Shown here: positions 35,105 through 46,120 of the stretch, in pieces
Position numbering within the stretch: position 1 is the stretch's first letter
How the letters are laid out: every line of letters begins with the position of its first letter
NCBI RefSeq assembly: GCF_009870825.1
Contig: NZ_WTWY01000013.1
Location: 93,359-157,358, forward strand
From: Paenibacillus sp. USDA918EY
GTDB taxonomy: Bacteria; Bacillota; Bacilli; Paenibacillales; Paenibacillaceae
Length of the DNA stretch: 64,000 nucleotides
Reading direction: 5' to 3'
The notes under the pieces: model-generated
The model's input: only the letters and a program-made list of their open reading frames with translations
Told to the model about the DNA's origin: nothing
Databases searched by the model: none
Position numbers and translations under genes: made by a program

Positions 35105-37966
35105 TTGGCAAGCGAAAATATCGTCATCAAAGGTGCACGGGCTCACAATCTGAAAAATATCGATATTACCATTCCGCGGGATAAGTTTGTCGTCCTGACC
35201 GGCTTAAGCGGATCGGGTAAATCCTCCCTGGCCTTTGATACGATTTATGCCGAAGGTCAACGCCGTTACGTGGAGTCTCTGTCCGCGTACGCGCGTCAAT
35301 TTTTAGGCCAAATGGAGAAGCCGGACGTGGATTCGATCGACGGCCTGTCCCCGGCCATTTCCATCGACCAGAAAACGACAAGCCGCAACCCGCGTTCCAC
35401 GGTAGGAACGGTAACGGAGATATACGACTATCTGCGCCTGCTGTTTGCCCGGGTCGGGCATCCTCATTGCCCTGAGCATGGCATTGAAATTACGTCCCAG
35501 ACCGTGGAACAAATGGTCGACCGGATCATGTCGTATCCGGAAAAAACGAGGCTGCAGCTGATGGCGCCGATCGTCTCGGGACGCAAAGGCGAGCATAAAA
35601 ACCTGTTCGCCGACGTGGCCAAGCAAGGTTTCGTCCGGGTGCGCGTCGACGGGGAGATACGCGATCTTTCCGAAACGATCGAGCTGGAGAAAAACAAAAA
35701 ACATACGATCGAAGTGGTCGTGGACCGGATCGTCATCAAGGAAGGCGTCGAAACCCGGCTTGCGGACTCGATCGAAACGGCGCTTAAGCTATCGGGCGGT
35801 CAGATTCTCGTCGATATCATCGGTCAGGAAGAGCTTCGTTTCAGCTCCAATTTTGCCTGCCCGATTTGCGGATTCAGCATGGAAGAGTTGTCTCCGCGCA
35901 TGTTTTCGTTCAACAGCCCGTTTGGCGCCTGCACGGAATGCGACGGCCTTGGCGTCAAAATGATCGTCGACCCGGAACTGCTCATCCCGGACATGGAGAA
36001 ATCCATCGAAGAAGGGGCATTTTTGGCATGGACGGGGAGCACCTCCAATTATTATCCGCAGTTTCTGAGTTCGGTATGCGAGCATTACGGCATCCCGCAG
36101 GACGTTCCGGTCAGCCAGCTGAAAAAAGAGGACATGGACAAGCTGCTGTTCGGAACAGGCAACGAAAAGGTCCGCTTCCGTTACGAAAATGACTTCGGGC
36201 AGCGGAAGGAAGCGAATGTCGTATTCGAGGGCATCATCCCCAACCTGGAGCGCCGATACCGTGAGACGGCTTCGGACGGAATCCGCGAATTCATCGAGAA
36301 TTTCATGAGCGCCAAACCTTGCGAGGTGTGCAAAGGGCATCGTTTGAAAAAGGAAGTGCTTGCGGTTACCGTCTCCGGGCATAATATCGCCGACGTGACC
36401 AGCTTGTCGATCGGCGAAGCGATGCAGGTGTTCGATTCGCTGGAGCTGTCCGAGAAGGAACGCTCCATCGCCCATTTGATTTTGAAGGAAATCAACAGCC
36501 GGCTCGGATTCCTCGTAAACGTCGGTCTGCAATACCTGACGCTCAGCCGTGCGGCGGGCACCTTGTCCGGCGGGGAAGCGCAGCGGATCCGGCTGGCAAC
36601 GCAAATCGGCTCCAGCTTGATGGGCGTATTGTACATTTTGGACGAGCCGAGCATCGGTTTGCATCAGCGCGACAACGACAGACTGATCGCGACGCTGGAG
36701 CATATGCGGGATCTCGGCAACACGCTGATCGTCGTCGAGCATGACGAGGATACGATGCTGGCCGCGGATTACATCATCGACATCGGGCCGGGTGCGGGGA
36801 TTCATGGCGGCCGCGTCATCGCGCAAGGAACGCCGAAGCAAATCATGAACGACCCGAACTCCTTGACCGGGCAATATTTGAGCGGGCGGAAATTCATCCC
36901 CGTGAACCCGAACCGGAGAAAACCGGACGGACGTTGGCTGGAAGTTCGCGGGGCGCGCGAGAACAACCTCAAAAACCTGAACGTCAAAATACCGGTCGGC
37001 GTCTTTACGGCGGTGACGGGTGTCTCGGGTTCCGGGAAATCGACGCTGGTCAACGAGATTTTGTATAAAACGCTCGCGAAAGAGCTGAACAAAGCCGTGA
37101 AGGTGCGTCCAGGGGCGCATAAGGAAATTAGGGGCCTCGAGCATTTGGAGAAGGTCATCGATATCGACCAATCGCCGATCGGACGGACGCCGCGCTCGAA
37201 CCCTGCGACCTATACGGGCGTGTTTGACGATATCCGCGACATTTACGCGCAAACGAACGAAGCGAAAATCCGCGGATACAAAAAAGGCCGCTTCAGCTTC
37301 AACGTCAAAGGCGGACGCTGCGAAGCCTGCCGCGGGGACGGGATCATCAAAATCGAAATGCACTTCCTGCCGGACGTATACGTGCCTTGCGAAGTTTGCA
37401 AAGGCAAACGTTATAACCGCGAAACGCTGGAAGTCAAATATAAAGGCAAAAGCATCGCCGATGTGCTGGAAATGACGGTCGAGGATGCGACGGAGTTTTT
37501 CAAAAACATCCCGAAAATCCACCGGAAGCTGCAGACGCTGCTTGACGTAGGCCTCGGATACATTACGCTGGGCCAGCCGGCAACGACGCTTTCCGGGGGC
37601 GAAGCCCAGCGCGTGAAGCTCGCTTCCGAGCTGTACCGCCGCAGCACCGGCAAAACGATGTACATCCTTGATGAGCCGACGACAGGGCTTCACGTGGACG
37701 ACATCGACCGTTTGCTGACCGTGCTGCATCGTTTGGTCGATTCGGGCGAATCGGTGCTTGTGATCGAGCACAATCTCGATGTCATTAAGACGGCCGACTA
37801 TTTGATCGATTTGGGGCCGGAAGGCGGCAGCGGCGGCGGCACGATCATCGCGACGGGAACGCCGGAGCAGCTCGTGAAAGTGGAGGATTCCTACACCGGG
37901 AAATATCTCAAACCTGTTTTGGAACGGGATACGGCCCGCACAGAAGCGCTGCAAGTAAGCAGCTGA
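35105..37966 (+). CDS. uvrA: Excinuclease ABC subunit A
   Basis: 953 residues with two ABC ATPase modules: Walker A GLSGSGKSSLAF near 33 and GVSGSGKSTLVN near 640, signatures LSGGEAQRIRLA and LSGGEAQRVKLA, and the zinc-binding Cys pairs (CPICGFSMEEL; CEACRGDGI with CEVCKGKRYN). It is the damage-recognition ATPase of nucleotide excision repair. The start is TTG with GGAG upstream. It is probably in the same transcription unit as uvrB. Confidence 0.98.
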   Translation: MASENIVIKGARAHNLKNIDITIPRDKFVVLTGLSGSGKSSLAFDTIYAEGQRRYVESLSAYARQFLGQMEKPDVDSIDGLSPAISIDQKTTSRNPRSTVGTVTEIYDYLRLLFARVGHPHCPEHGIEITSQTVEQMVDRIMSYPEKTRLQLMAPIVSGRKGEHKNLFADVAKQGFVRVRVDGEIRDLSETIELEKNKKHTIEVVVDRIVIKEGVETRLADSIETALKLSGGQILVDIIGQEELRFSSNFACPICGFSMEELSPRMFSFNSPFGACTECDGLGVKMIVDPELLIPDMEKSIEEGAFLAWTGSTSNYYPQFLSSVCEHYGIPQDVPVSQLKKEDMDKLLFGTGNEKVRFRYENDFGQRKEANVVFEGIIPNLERRYRETASDGIREFIENFMSAKPCEVCKGHRLKKEVLAVTVSGHNIADVTSLSIGEAMQVFDSLELSEKERSIAHLILKEINSRLGFLVNVGLQYLTLSRAAGTLSGGEAQRIRLATQIGSSLMGVLYILDEPSIGLHQRDNDRLIATLEHMRDLGNTLIVVEHDEDTMLAADYIIDIGPGAGIHGGRVIAQGTPKQIMNDPNSLTGQYLSGRKFIPVNPNRRKPDGRWLEVRGARENNLKNLNVKIPVGVFTAVTGVSGSGKSTLVNEILYKTLAKELNKAVKVRPGAHKEIRGLEHLEKVIDIDQSPIGRTPRSNPATYTGVFDDIRDIYAQTNEAKIRGYKKGRFSFNVKGGRCEACRGDGIIKIEMHFLPDVYVPCEVCKGKRYNRETLEVKYKGKSIADVLEMTVEDATEFFKNIPKIHRKLQTLLDVGLGYITLGQPATTLSGGEAQRVKLASELYRRSTGKTMYILDEPTTGLHVDDIDRLLTVLHRLVDSGESVLVIEHNLDVIKTADYLIDLGPEGGSGGGTIIATGTPEQLVKVEDSYTGKYLKPVLERDTARTEALQVSS

Positions 37967-37998
37967 GCACGGAGGCTGAAGCTGTAAATGCCAGAATG

Positions 37999-38027
37999 CC
38001 GTCGGAGGATGACTCCGGCGGTTTTTT
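37999..38027 (+). terminator. Intrinsic terminator after uvrA
   Basis: Stem CCGTCGGAG / CTCCGGCGG (37999-38007 with 38013-38021, one G-T pair), a GATGA loop and six T. Confidence 0.85.
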
Positions 38028-38342
38028 CATTCCTTTTATAAAATCCCTTTATAAATCTGAGTCATCCGCAAAGTATCTGAATCGGCTTCGTAGCCAAAGC
38101 ACCGCTTTTCCCGTTATTTAGCTGCTACCGAACATATTTTGGGAAGAATACGTTCATACTTATATAAAAGCGATATTGAACTTCTTTGGAGCCCAACCGC
38201 TCACAGCGTCAACAACCAAATATAGGCAAATTCATGACAATTTCAATTTTTTGTGTGGAAAGTCTTGCATCTGTCACTGCGGAAGGATAACATGTAGAGA
38301 GATATGTAAAAACGAGCGAACGTTCATAGAGGAGGTCCAATC
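38028..38342 (+). other. Intergenic region with a promoter for the small membrane protein
   Basis: A SigA-type promoter TTGCAT (38265-38270), 17 nt, TAACAT (38288-38293) precedes the small gene. The remaining 200 nt upstream hold no feature I recognise. Confidence 0.45.
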
Positions 38343-38552
38343 ATGTTGCTTGCAGAAGCTGCTGCATCAGCTGCATCCAAATTCAACACCTTTGATATTT
38401 TTATGATACTGTTTACGCTGCTTATTTTGATCGGAACCATTCGTTTGATCAGACAGCCGGTCAAAAACAAGTTTGCAATCGGATTCAGCATCGTTTGTTT
38501 GCTGGTTTTCCTTTTGTCCGACTACGCCATGGTTCAAAACTGGCTGAGCTAG
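38343..38552 (+). CDS. Small membrane protein, 69 residues, unknown function
   Basis: GAGGAGGTCC lies before the ATG, a very strong ribosome site. Two hydrophobic helices (about 19-38 and 46-62) are joined by RLIRQPVKNKFA, giving a hairpin with a basic inner loop. It resembles small DUF2759-type proteins of Bacillus only in size and shape, so no family is claimed. It is a single-gene unit with its own promoter and terminator. Confidence 0.7.
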   Translation: MLLAEAAASAASKFNTFDIFMILFTLLILIGTIRLIRQPVKNKFAIGFSIVCLLVFLLSDYAMVQNWLS

Positions 38553-38574
38553 GACGACATAAAAAAGTTAGACG

Positions 38575-38616
38575 AAGACACCTTGCGCTCCGAAGCGAAA
38601 AAGGGGTCTTTTTTTA
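38575..38616 (+). terminator. Intrinsic terminator after the small membrane protein gene
   Basis: Stem AAGAC-A-CC / GG-G-GTCTT with an inner CGCT / AGCG, then seven T. Confidence 0.75.
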
Positions 38617-38755
38617 TTCCTATCAAGTTCATAAAGCGCTGCAAACATCTCATGGAGGCCAACCGGTATATTCATGCATGGCAAGGGGCCGTATTGGGCG
38701 CTAACGCTGTCGTTACCTGTTGTTTTTGCTTCAAAAAGATAGGGCTTGGGATGAA

Positions 38756-38784
38756 TTGTCCAGTTTCTATTTCTGTGTTACATT
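38756..38784 (+). promoter_or_regulatory. Possible promoter of the HtrA-like gene
   Basis: TTGTCC (38756-38761), 17 nt, TACATT (38779-38784), about 70 nt before the start codon. Each box matches four of six consensus positions. Confidence 0.35.
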
Positions 38785-38852
38785 TGGCATTAAGGTTCAG
38801 GGGAGAACCACCAATATTGCGAAAAATTAGAAAAAAGAGGCTAGGTGAGGAC

Positions 38853-39992
<1,140 letters not shown>

Positions 39993-40014
39993 ATAGGGAA
40001 AGGGACATGCACGG

Positions 40015-41925
40015 ATGAAGAGAGATATGCTTTTCAAAGTAAGCTCCGCGCTTTTGGCGGGCAGCATCGTATTTTCGGCGGCGGTGCCGGCATGGGCCGA
40101 CAATGCGGCGGACAAACTGTCGTTTAAAATCAAAACGGGCAGCACCTCGGCATGGTTGAACGGAAAAGACGAAACCATCGCCAAACCGTATCTGGATCAC
40201 GGTACAGTGATGGCCCCCCTGGGTTTGTTCAAACGCGCTTTTGGCAGCCAGGTTCGGCTTGAAGGCGGGAACGTCGTTAAGGTCATGTACGGGGCTCATA
40301 CGGTCTCCATGACGATCGGAAGCCAAACCGCTTGGGTGGACGGGCGTAAGGTGAAGCTGGACGCCGCGCCGGTGATGGTTTCGGGGACGCTGATGGTGCC
40401 GCTCAGGGTGGTGGCCGAAGGCATCGGGGCGGAACTGGCGCCGGGGAGCACGGGCGCGCTTGTCGTCAGCCTTACCCCGTCGGACACGTCCGTCGAGCCG
40501 GACGATACCGGAATCGATACCGACCAGGGCAAAACGAAAATCGGCAACAGCTATTATCAATGGTCGATGAATTATCCAAGCGGGCTGCTGCTGGGCGATT
40601 CCGAACTGGATGAGAGCATCGTGTCGTTTGGCGATGCGGAGAACACCTATTACGTCGAGGTACACGCGATCGATCAGGACGTGAAACTCGGGGCGGACGA
40701 GCTGCTGGAAAAGCTCATCAGCGATGCGAAGGATGGCGGAGAGCTGGTCGTGGACCGGGAAAGCTTCCCGCAGGCCAACGTGCCGTACGCCCGAATCATC
40801 AGCAAAGACGGGGACGGGACGTTCTGGGAAAACCGGATGTATTATGCGAACGACCGGGTATATGAGGTGTATTTTGCCGACCTGAAAGCAACGAACTACA
40901 AAGACTTGAAACGATATGCCGGGTTCCTTAATTCGTTCAGCACGGGTTACAGCGGTTCGGATAAAACGGTCAAAGATCTGTCTACCGTCAAAAACGGCAT
41001 GCGCCATGAATCGAATGACGATTACGGCGTTTCCTTGGACGTGCCTGCAGGCTGGAACGTAGACAACGGCAACATGTATTACGAAAGCAAAAACGGCAGC
41101 TATCTCAAGCTGGATGTGTCCTCTTCGCCAAAAGGCGAAAACCTCGAGCAGTGGAGCGAGGAGTTAAAAACATGGGTGAAAGAGTCGTTTGTGCAGGATG
41201 CCTACCAAATCGTCGGTACGTCGCCGATCGAGGTTTCCGGGGAAAAAGGACTCGTGAACGAGGTTCGGTACAACTACGGCGATGGCTGGGTGACCGAATA
41301 CGAAGTGATGGTGCTGCATAACGGCTACCGCTATTACGCGGAATACGCCGTGCCGGAGAAAAACAAAGAAGATTTGAACAAATTCAAGGATTTGATGAAA
41401 TCGATCGAAATCGACTTTGACGTGGTCTCCGACACGTTTGGCAAAATGGAAGAAGACGCCTTCCTGATCAGCAAAACGAAAACGACGACCAAACAATCGA
41501 AGGCGTTCGGCTACAAAATCAATATCCCGCAGTATTGGACCGCCAACCAGGATAAGTTCGATAAGTCGCCTGTAGACTATCAGTTCGTGGGCGGAAGATT
41601 CCGGATTGGGGCTGAGAAGTCGGGCGTCCTGGATTCGACGGTAAACCAGCTAAAGACGTATTATGCCGAGGCGGCCAAAGTCCAAAAGGATCTGAAGGTG
41701 GAAAAAACGGAAAACATCACGTTCGCCGGCGTACCGGCCGTCTCGATCACGGTGCATCAGGTCAAGGACGGCATTCCGTACAGTGCGCGCCAGATTTTGT
41801 TCCAAAAGGACGACATCGTGTATACGATCAGCACGTCCCTCAACGACGCGAACGCGACGGAACCGCAAAAGGCTGCGCTGGAGCAGACGCTGAATTCTTT
41901 TGCGTTTACGGATAAATCGAAATAA
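40015..41925 (+). CDS. Exported stalk-domain (copper amine oxidase N-terminal-like) protein
   Basis: 636 residues. Signal peptide (VSSALLAGSIVFSAAVPAWA), then a copper-amine-oxidase-N 'stalk' region (about 40-155) with GTVMAPLGLFKRAFGSQV and GTLMVPLRVVAEGIGAEL. After a Ser/Asp-rich linker come three similar alpha/beta modules with PsbP-like character (NYPSGLLLGDSE; VSLDVPAGWNVDNG; INIPQYWTANQDK). Stalk domains are common in Paenibacillus surface proteins and are not enzymes; the function is unknown. It starts 23 nt after the HtrA-like gene with AGGGAAAGGG upstream, so the two are probably co-transcribed and may act together in surface quality control. Confidence 0.75.
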   Translation: MKRDMLFKVSSALLAGSIVFSAAVPAWADNAADKLSFKIKTGSTSAWLNGKDETIAKPYLDHGTVMAPLGLFKRAFGSQVRLEGGNVVKVMYGAHTVSMTIGSQTAWVDGRKVKLDAAPVMVSGTLMVPLRVVAEGIGAELAPGSTGALVVSLTPSDTSVEPDDTGIDTDQGKTKIGNSYYQWSMNYPSGLLLGDSELDESIVSFGDAENTYYVEVHAIDQDVKLGADELLEKLISDAKDGGELVVDRESFPQANVPYARIISKDGDGTFWENRMYYANDRVYEVYFADLKATNYKDLKRYAGFLNSFSTGYSGSDKTVKDLSTVKNGMRHESNDDYGVSLDVPAGWNVDNGNMYYESKNGSYLKLDVSSSPKGENLEQWSEELKTWVKESFVQDAYQIVGTSPIEVSGEKGLVNEVRYNYGDGWVTEYEVMVLHNGYRYYAEYAVPEKNKEDLNKFKDLMKSIEIDFDVVSDTFGKMEEDAFLISKTKTTTKQSKAFGYKINIPQYWTANQDKFDKSPVDYQFVGGRFRIGAEKSGVLDSTVNQLKTYYAEAAKVQKDLKVEKTENITFAGVPAVSITVHQVKDGIPYSARQILFQKDDIVYTISTSLNDANATEPQKAALEQTLNSFAFTDKSK

Positions 41926-41967
41926 CGACTTATAGGATGCTCTCATTCTCATAAGATATCGGCATGA

Positions 41968-42006
41968 CCGCAAGCGGCCTTCACAAAAGGCTGTTTGCGG
42001 TTTTTT
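41968..42006 (+). terminator. Intrinsic terminator after the stalk-domain gene
   Basis: Stem ACCGCAA ... TTTGCGGT with an inner GCCTT / AAGGC, then six T. Confidence 0.85.
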
Positions 42007-42009
42007 AAT

Positions 42010-42461
42010 GAGATAGCATTCGTTCGGCGATGGCTTCTTTATATCTCAAGGAAAATTTCCGCTAAGCGCGGGTAGTCTTCTCTGAAAGTACGTCGATAGT
42101 CGTTTTTCTTCCGTGAAAGTTTGCCGATAGTCGTTTTTCTTACGAGAAGGGACAGCGCAGAATCCTCCGGTTTATGTGAAAGCCTCTGTATCTCACGCCT
42201 GTAAGCGCCCGAATGGCCGGCTTCTATTTTGACCAAAATGGTAGAAAACAGGTTTGCAAAATCCTCCACCCACAGATCGCTCCGACGTAGTAGAAGGATT
42301 GCGGGATGTCTGGTAAACTAGATAAGTTGAAGATGAAGTGAAAAAATTGCAGGGAAACATAAGCGGTTTTCACATCATTTCAAAGATAAACGATGGTCTA
42401 ATTCATTCGATGGAAAAACAAAACTGGAACAACCGGCAATGGCCGGTTTGGGAGGATATAC
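42010..42461. repeat. Intergenic region with a 31-bp imperfect tandem repeat
   Basis: Two copies of a unit that starts TGAAAGT and ends CGATAGTCGTTTTTCTT (42083-42110 and 42114-42141) stand in tandem. A 76-codon open frame on the minus strand (42039-42269) covers them but looks non-coding. The last 100 nt lead to the U32 gene, with GGGAGG just before its start. Nothing else was recognised. Confidence 0.5.
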
Positions 42462-44978
42462 ATGAGTACAAAAACATTGCGCAGGGAAGATGTGGAGCTG
42501 CTTGCGCCGGCCGGCGATTGGGATTGCATGCGGGCGGCGGTGGCGAACGGGGCGGACGCGATCTTTTTCGGCGTCGAGAAGTTTAACGCCCGGGCGCGCG
42601 CCAACAACTTTTTGATGGCCGAGCTTCCGGAAATCATGTCGTTTTTGCACAGCTATGGCGTAAAAGGGTTTTTGACGTTTAACATTTTGGTGTTCGAAAA
42701 CGAGCTGGAGGATGCGAAAGAGCTGATCGATGCTTGCATCGACGCGGGCGTCGACGCCGTCATCGTCCAAGACCTGGGGCTCGTCAAAATGATCCGCGAA
42801 ATTTCTCCGGACTTTCCGATCCACGGCTCCACGCAGATGACGATCACCTCCCCGGAGGCGGTCGAATTTACGAAACCTTGGGGCATGGAACGCGTCGTTT
42901 TGGGCCGTGAAAACAATTTGAAGCAAATCCAGAAAATCGGGGAGCAGGCGAAGCTGCCGATGGAGGTTTTCGTGCACGGGGCGCTTTGCGTTTCCTACTC
43001 CGGTCAGTGCTTGACTTCGGAAATGTGGGGCGGCCGCTCGGCGAACCGCGGCGAATGCGCGCAGGCATGCCGTCTGCCGTACGACTTGATGGTCGACGGC
43101 GAGCAAAAGCCGATGGGCGACGTTGCGTATTTGCTTTCGCCGAAGGATTTGGCGGCGATCGATTTGATGCCGGAGCTGATCGAAGCGGGGGTGACCTCCT
43201 TTAAGATCGAAGGGCGCCTCAAAAGCCCGGAATACGTCGCGAACGTGGTCAGCAAATACCGCAAAGCGATCGACCGTTACTTCGAAGGAGACGACACGAA
43301 GCCGAGCAAGGAGGAGATGCGCGAGCTGCAGCAGAGCTTTTCGCGCGGGTTTACGCATGGCTTCCTGGAAGGCACGAACAATAAAAAGCTGGTAGACGGC
43401 ACGTTCCCGAAAAGCCGCGGCGTGTATGTCGGACGCGTGGAGAAAATTTTGCGCGACGGCGTCGTGTGCAAAATCGAAGCGCCGCTCAAGCGCGGGGACG
43501 GCATCGTGTTTGACGCCGGGGACCCGACCAAGCCGGAAGAAGGCGGACGGATTTACGATCTGCGCCGCAAAGGCGTCAAGCTCGAAGGGGAAGCGGACGA
43601 AGGTTGGATCGTCGATATCGTTCCCGGCCGCAGCGACGTGGACCTGCGCAAGGTGCATGTCGGCGACCGCATCTGGAAAACGAACGACCCGGCGCTGGAC
43701 AAGCGCCTGCGTCAAACGTTCGAGACGGATAAGCCGTACCGGGTCTTTCCGGTGCATGTGAGAGCATTCGGCCATGCCGGCGGCCTGCTGACGACGATAT
43801 GGACCGATGTGCAGAAAGGCACGACGGTCCAGGTGGATTCGGAGCTGGAACTGGAAGTCGCCAAGAAACGGCCGATGGATTACGCGCTGCTCGAAGAGCA
43901 GTTCGGCCGTTTGGGCGGCACCGTGTTCCAGCTGGAGAAGCTGGACGTCGACCTGCAGGGCGACGTCATCGTGCCCATGCGCGAGCTGAACAGCATCCGC
44001 CGCCGTGCGGTGGAGCTGCTCGCCGGCGAGCGCCCGAAGCCGCCCGTGTACGTGAAACGGGCGGTGGATGTGTTCGGCGATGCCGCGCCGCGCAGCGCAT
44101 CGCCGGTGGCGCGCGGTGAGGCGAAGCTCACCGCGCTGTGCCGCAGCCTCCCGCAGGTGGAGGCTGCGCTGGAAGCTGGCGCCCGATTCATCTACGCCGA
44201 CTTCGAGTTCATCAAGCAGTTCAAGGAAGCGGTGGAGCTCGTTCATGCGGCCGGCAAGCGGATTGCGCTCGTGACGCCTCGCATCCATATGCCGATCGAG
44301 AACGGCATCCACAAAAACATCCTGCGCCTCCAGCCGGACGCCGTGCTGGTGCGCAACACCGGCGCGCTCTATTTCTATCTGCGCGAGCGGATGCAGAACC
44401 CGGATGCGAAACATCCGCAGCTGATCGGTGATTTCTCGCTGAACATCGCCAACCATAAAGCGGTAAACCTGTTCCTTGAAGCAGGTTGCGACATCGTTAC
44501 GCCGTCGTACGACCTGAACATCCAGCAGATGGTCGATTTGCTCGAGCGCTCGGAAACCTCGCGGATGGAAGTCGTCATCCATCAGCATTTGCCGATGTTC
44601 CATACCGAGCACTGCGTGTACTGCACCTTCCTGAGCGAAGGCACGGATTATACCAACTGCGGCCGTCCGTGTGAAGAGCACCGGGTATCGCTGCAAGACC
44701 GCATCGGCATGTCCCACCCGGTCCGGGTGGACGAAGGCTGCCGCAACACGGTCTATAACGCCATCGAGCAGTCCGGCGCCGAATACTTGACGAACTTTAT
44801 GGACCTTGGCGTATCTCACTACCGCGTCGAGTTCCTCGAGGAAACGAAAGAGCAGGTACACGAGGTCATCGACCTCTATAACCGCGCCTTGCGCGGCGAA
44901 ATCAGCGGCACCCAGGTATGGAAAACGCTGAAAGCCACCAACCAGCTTGGGGTAACGCGCGGGCAATTGGTGAAATAA
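42462..44978 (+). CDS. U32 family protein (RlhA-like putative rRNA hydroxylase), long form
   Basis: 838 residues. The N-terminal U32 core has ELLAPAGDWDCMRAAVANGA, the signature region EVFVHGALCVSYSGQCLTSE and the Cys set CAQACRLPYDL and CVYCTFLSEGTDYTNCGRPC that may hold an iron-sulfur cluster. The insertion and C-terminal region (about 390-838) match the DUF3656-containing long U32 proteins. E. coli relatives (RlhA, TrhP) hydroxylate cytidine in 23S rRNA or uridine in tRNA using prephenate-dependent chemistry; older names call them peptidases. RlhA is nearer in length, but the exact target is not known. Single-gene unit with GGGAGG and its own terminator. Confidence 0.85.
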   Translation: MSTKTLRREDVELLAPAGDWDCMRAAVANGADAIFFGVEKFNARARANNFLMAELPEIMSFLHSYGVKGFLTFNILVFENELEDAKELIDACIDAGVDAVIVQDLGLVKMIREISPDFPIHGSTQMTITSPEAVEFTKPWGMERVVLGRENNLKQIQKIGEQAKLPMEVFVHGALCVSYSGQCLTSEMWGGRSANRGECAQACRLPYDLMVDGEQKPMGDVAYLLSPKDLAAIDLMPELIEAGVTSFKIEGRLKSPEYVANVVSKYRKAIDRYFEGDDTKPSKEEMRELQQSFSRGFTHGFLEGTNNKKLVDGTFPKSRGVYVGRVEKILRDGVVCKIEAPLKRGDGIVFDAGDPTKPEEGGRIYDLRRKGVKLEGEADEGWIVDIVPGRSDVDLRKVHVGDRIWKTNDPALDKRLRQTFETDKPYRVFPVHVRAFGHAGGLLTTIWTDVQKGTTVQVDSELELEVAKKRPMDYALLEEQFGRLGGTVFQLEKLDVDLQGDVIVPMRELNSIRRRAVELLAGERPKPPVYVKRAVDVFGDAAPRSASPVARGEAKLTALCRSLPQVEAALEAGARFIYADFEFIKQFKEAVELVHAAGKRIALVTPRIHMPIENGIHKNILRLQPDAVLVRNTGALYFYLRERMQNPDAKHPQLIGDFSLNIANHKAVNLFLEAGCDIVTPSYDLNIQQMVDLLERSETSRMEVVIHQHLPMFHTEHCVYCTFLSEGTDYTNCGRPCEEHRVSLQDRIGMSHPVRVDEGCRNTVYNAIEQSGAEYLTNFMDLGVSHYRVEFLEETKEQVHEVIDLYNRALRGEISGTQVWKTLKATNQLGVTRGQLVK

Positions 44979-44988
44979 TAACGATATC

Positions 44989-45034
44989 GCCCCTGCATTG
45001 ATCATTTGTCCCTGATCAAGCGGGGGCTTTTTTT
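44989..45034 (+). terminator. Intrinsic terminator after the U32 gene
   Basis: Stem GCCCCTGCATTGATCA / TGATCAAGCGGGGGC with mismatches, then seven T. Confidence 0.8.
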
Positions 45035-45119
45035 ACATTCAAGCGAATTCGAGCAAAGTCCGATATAATAGGGGAATAGATCGTGTATTACATAGAACTT
45101 CCGGATAAGGAGTATATAG

Positions 45120-46004
45120 ATGAAAATTAGAAAAGCCATCATTCCTGCGGCAGGCCTGGGCACGCGTTTTCTTCCGGCGACCAAAGCGATGCCGAAAGAA
45201 ATGCTCCCGATCGTCGATAAACCCACCATCCAATATATCATTGAAGAAGCCGTTGCTTCCGGCATCGAAGATATCATCATCGTTACCGGTAAGGGCAAAC
45301 GCGCGATTGAGGACCATTTTGACTATTCCTTTGAGCTCGAACATAACTTAACCGCCAAAAAGAAATGGGATCTCCTGAATGAAGTCCGCAAGTCTTCCGA
45401 AATGGCGGACATCCATTACATACGGCAAAAAGAACCAAAGGGCTTGGGCCACGCCATCTGGTGCGCGCGCAAATTTATTGGGGACGAGCCTTTTGCGGTT
45501 TTGCTCGGCGACGACATCGTCGAATCCGAAGTTCCTTGTTTAAAACAGATGATCGATATATACAACGTACACGAATCTTCCATCGTCGGCGTTCAGCCTG
45601 TAGAATGGTCCGAGGTTTCCCGTTATGGCGTGGTCGATGCGGCGAGAGTGAATGATCGGGTTTACCGTGCAAACGCGCTTGTAGAGAAACCACAGCCGTC
45701 TGAGGCGCCATCCAATCTGGCGATTATGGGGCGGTATATTTTAACCCCGCAAATTTTTACGATACTCGAAGAACAGTCGGTTGGCGTCAATGGCGAAATC
45801 CAGTTAACGGATGCGCTCTCCAAGCTGAGCGAGACGGAATCGATCTTTGCTTATCATTTTGACGGGCTGCGTCATGATGTCGGGGAGAAGCTCGGGTTCA
45901 TCAAAACGACCATTCATTATGCGCTGCAGCATGGGGAGTTGAAGGAAGATTTGCTGGAGTTTATGAGGGAGATTGTGGAGAGGGATCGGAAGTATACTGT
46001 TTAG
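45120..46004 (+). CDS. gtaB: UTP-glucose-1-phosphate uridylyltransferase
   Basis: 294 residues, the normal length for GtaB/GalU. Nucleotide-binding start IIPAAGLGTRFLPATKAMPK, catalytic KPTIQYIIEEAV, GLGHAIWCARKFIGDEPFAV, LVEKPQPSEAPSNLAIMGRY and the C-terminal GEIQLTDAL region. It makes UDP-glucose for teichoic acids, glycolipids and exopolysaccharide. It opens the glycan half of the window and is transcribed away from the convergent ligase gene. It retains the base composition of the core genome, unlike the genes past 48.6 kb. Confidence 0.95.
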   Translation: MKIRKAIIPAAGLGTRFLPATKAMPKEMLPIVDKPTIQYIIEEAVASGIEDIIIVTGKGKRAIEDHFDYSFELEHNLTAKKKWDLLNEVRKSSEMADIHYIRQKEPKGLGHAIWCARKFIGDEPFAVLLGDDIVESEVPCLKQMIDIYNVHESSIVGVQPVEWSEVSRYGVVDAARVNDRVYRANALVEKPQPSEAPSNLAIMGRYILTPQIFTILEEQSVGVNGEIQLTDALSKLSETESIFAYHFDGLRHDVGEKLGFIKTTIHYALQHGELKEDLLEFMREIVERDRKYTV

Positions 46005-46073
46005 TTAAAGGAAAGCGGTCCCTGAGCGCTTACAGAAATTGAGTAGACATCCCTAATTCTAATACTTCGAATA

Positions 46074-46108
46074 AAAAAGCAGCTCACTTTAAAAAGTGAA
46101 CTGCTTTT
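46074..46108. terminator. Bidirectional terminator between gtaB and the ligase gene
   Basis: Stem AAAAAGCAG-C-TCACTTT / AAAGTGA-A-CTGCTTTT with an AAA loop, T-tailed in both directions. Confidence 0.8.
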
Positions 46109-46120
46109 CCTCTGTTTCTA

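Noticed and set aside
35789..37954. 721-codon open frame on the minus strand over uvrA
   Set aside because: Shadow of uvrA with no recognisable domain.
38316..38323. GAACGTTC upstream of the small membrane protein as a LexA box
   Set aside because: The two half-sites touch, whereas the SOS box needs a four-base spacer.
38583..38852. N-terminal extension of the HtrA-like frame
   Set aside because: It runs through the preceding terminator, lacks a ribosome site, and would bury the signal peptide seen at 38853.
42083..42141. Tandem 31-bp units as a CRISPR array
   Set aside because: Only two imperfect copies placed head to tail with no distinct spacers and no cas genes.
42039..42269. 76-codon minus-strand frame in the gap before the U32 gene
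   Set aside because: Covers a tandem repeat, has no good ribosome site and no family resemblance.
42375..45005. 876-codon open frame on the minus strand over the U32 gene
   Set aside because: It is an antisense frame kept open by G/C-rich third positions; low-complexity, His/Arg/Gln-rich product, no ribosome site, and the plus-strand gene has clear family motifs.
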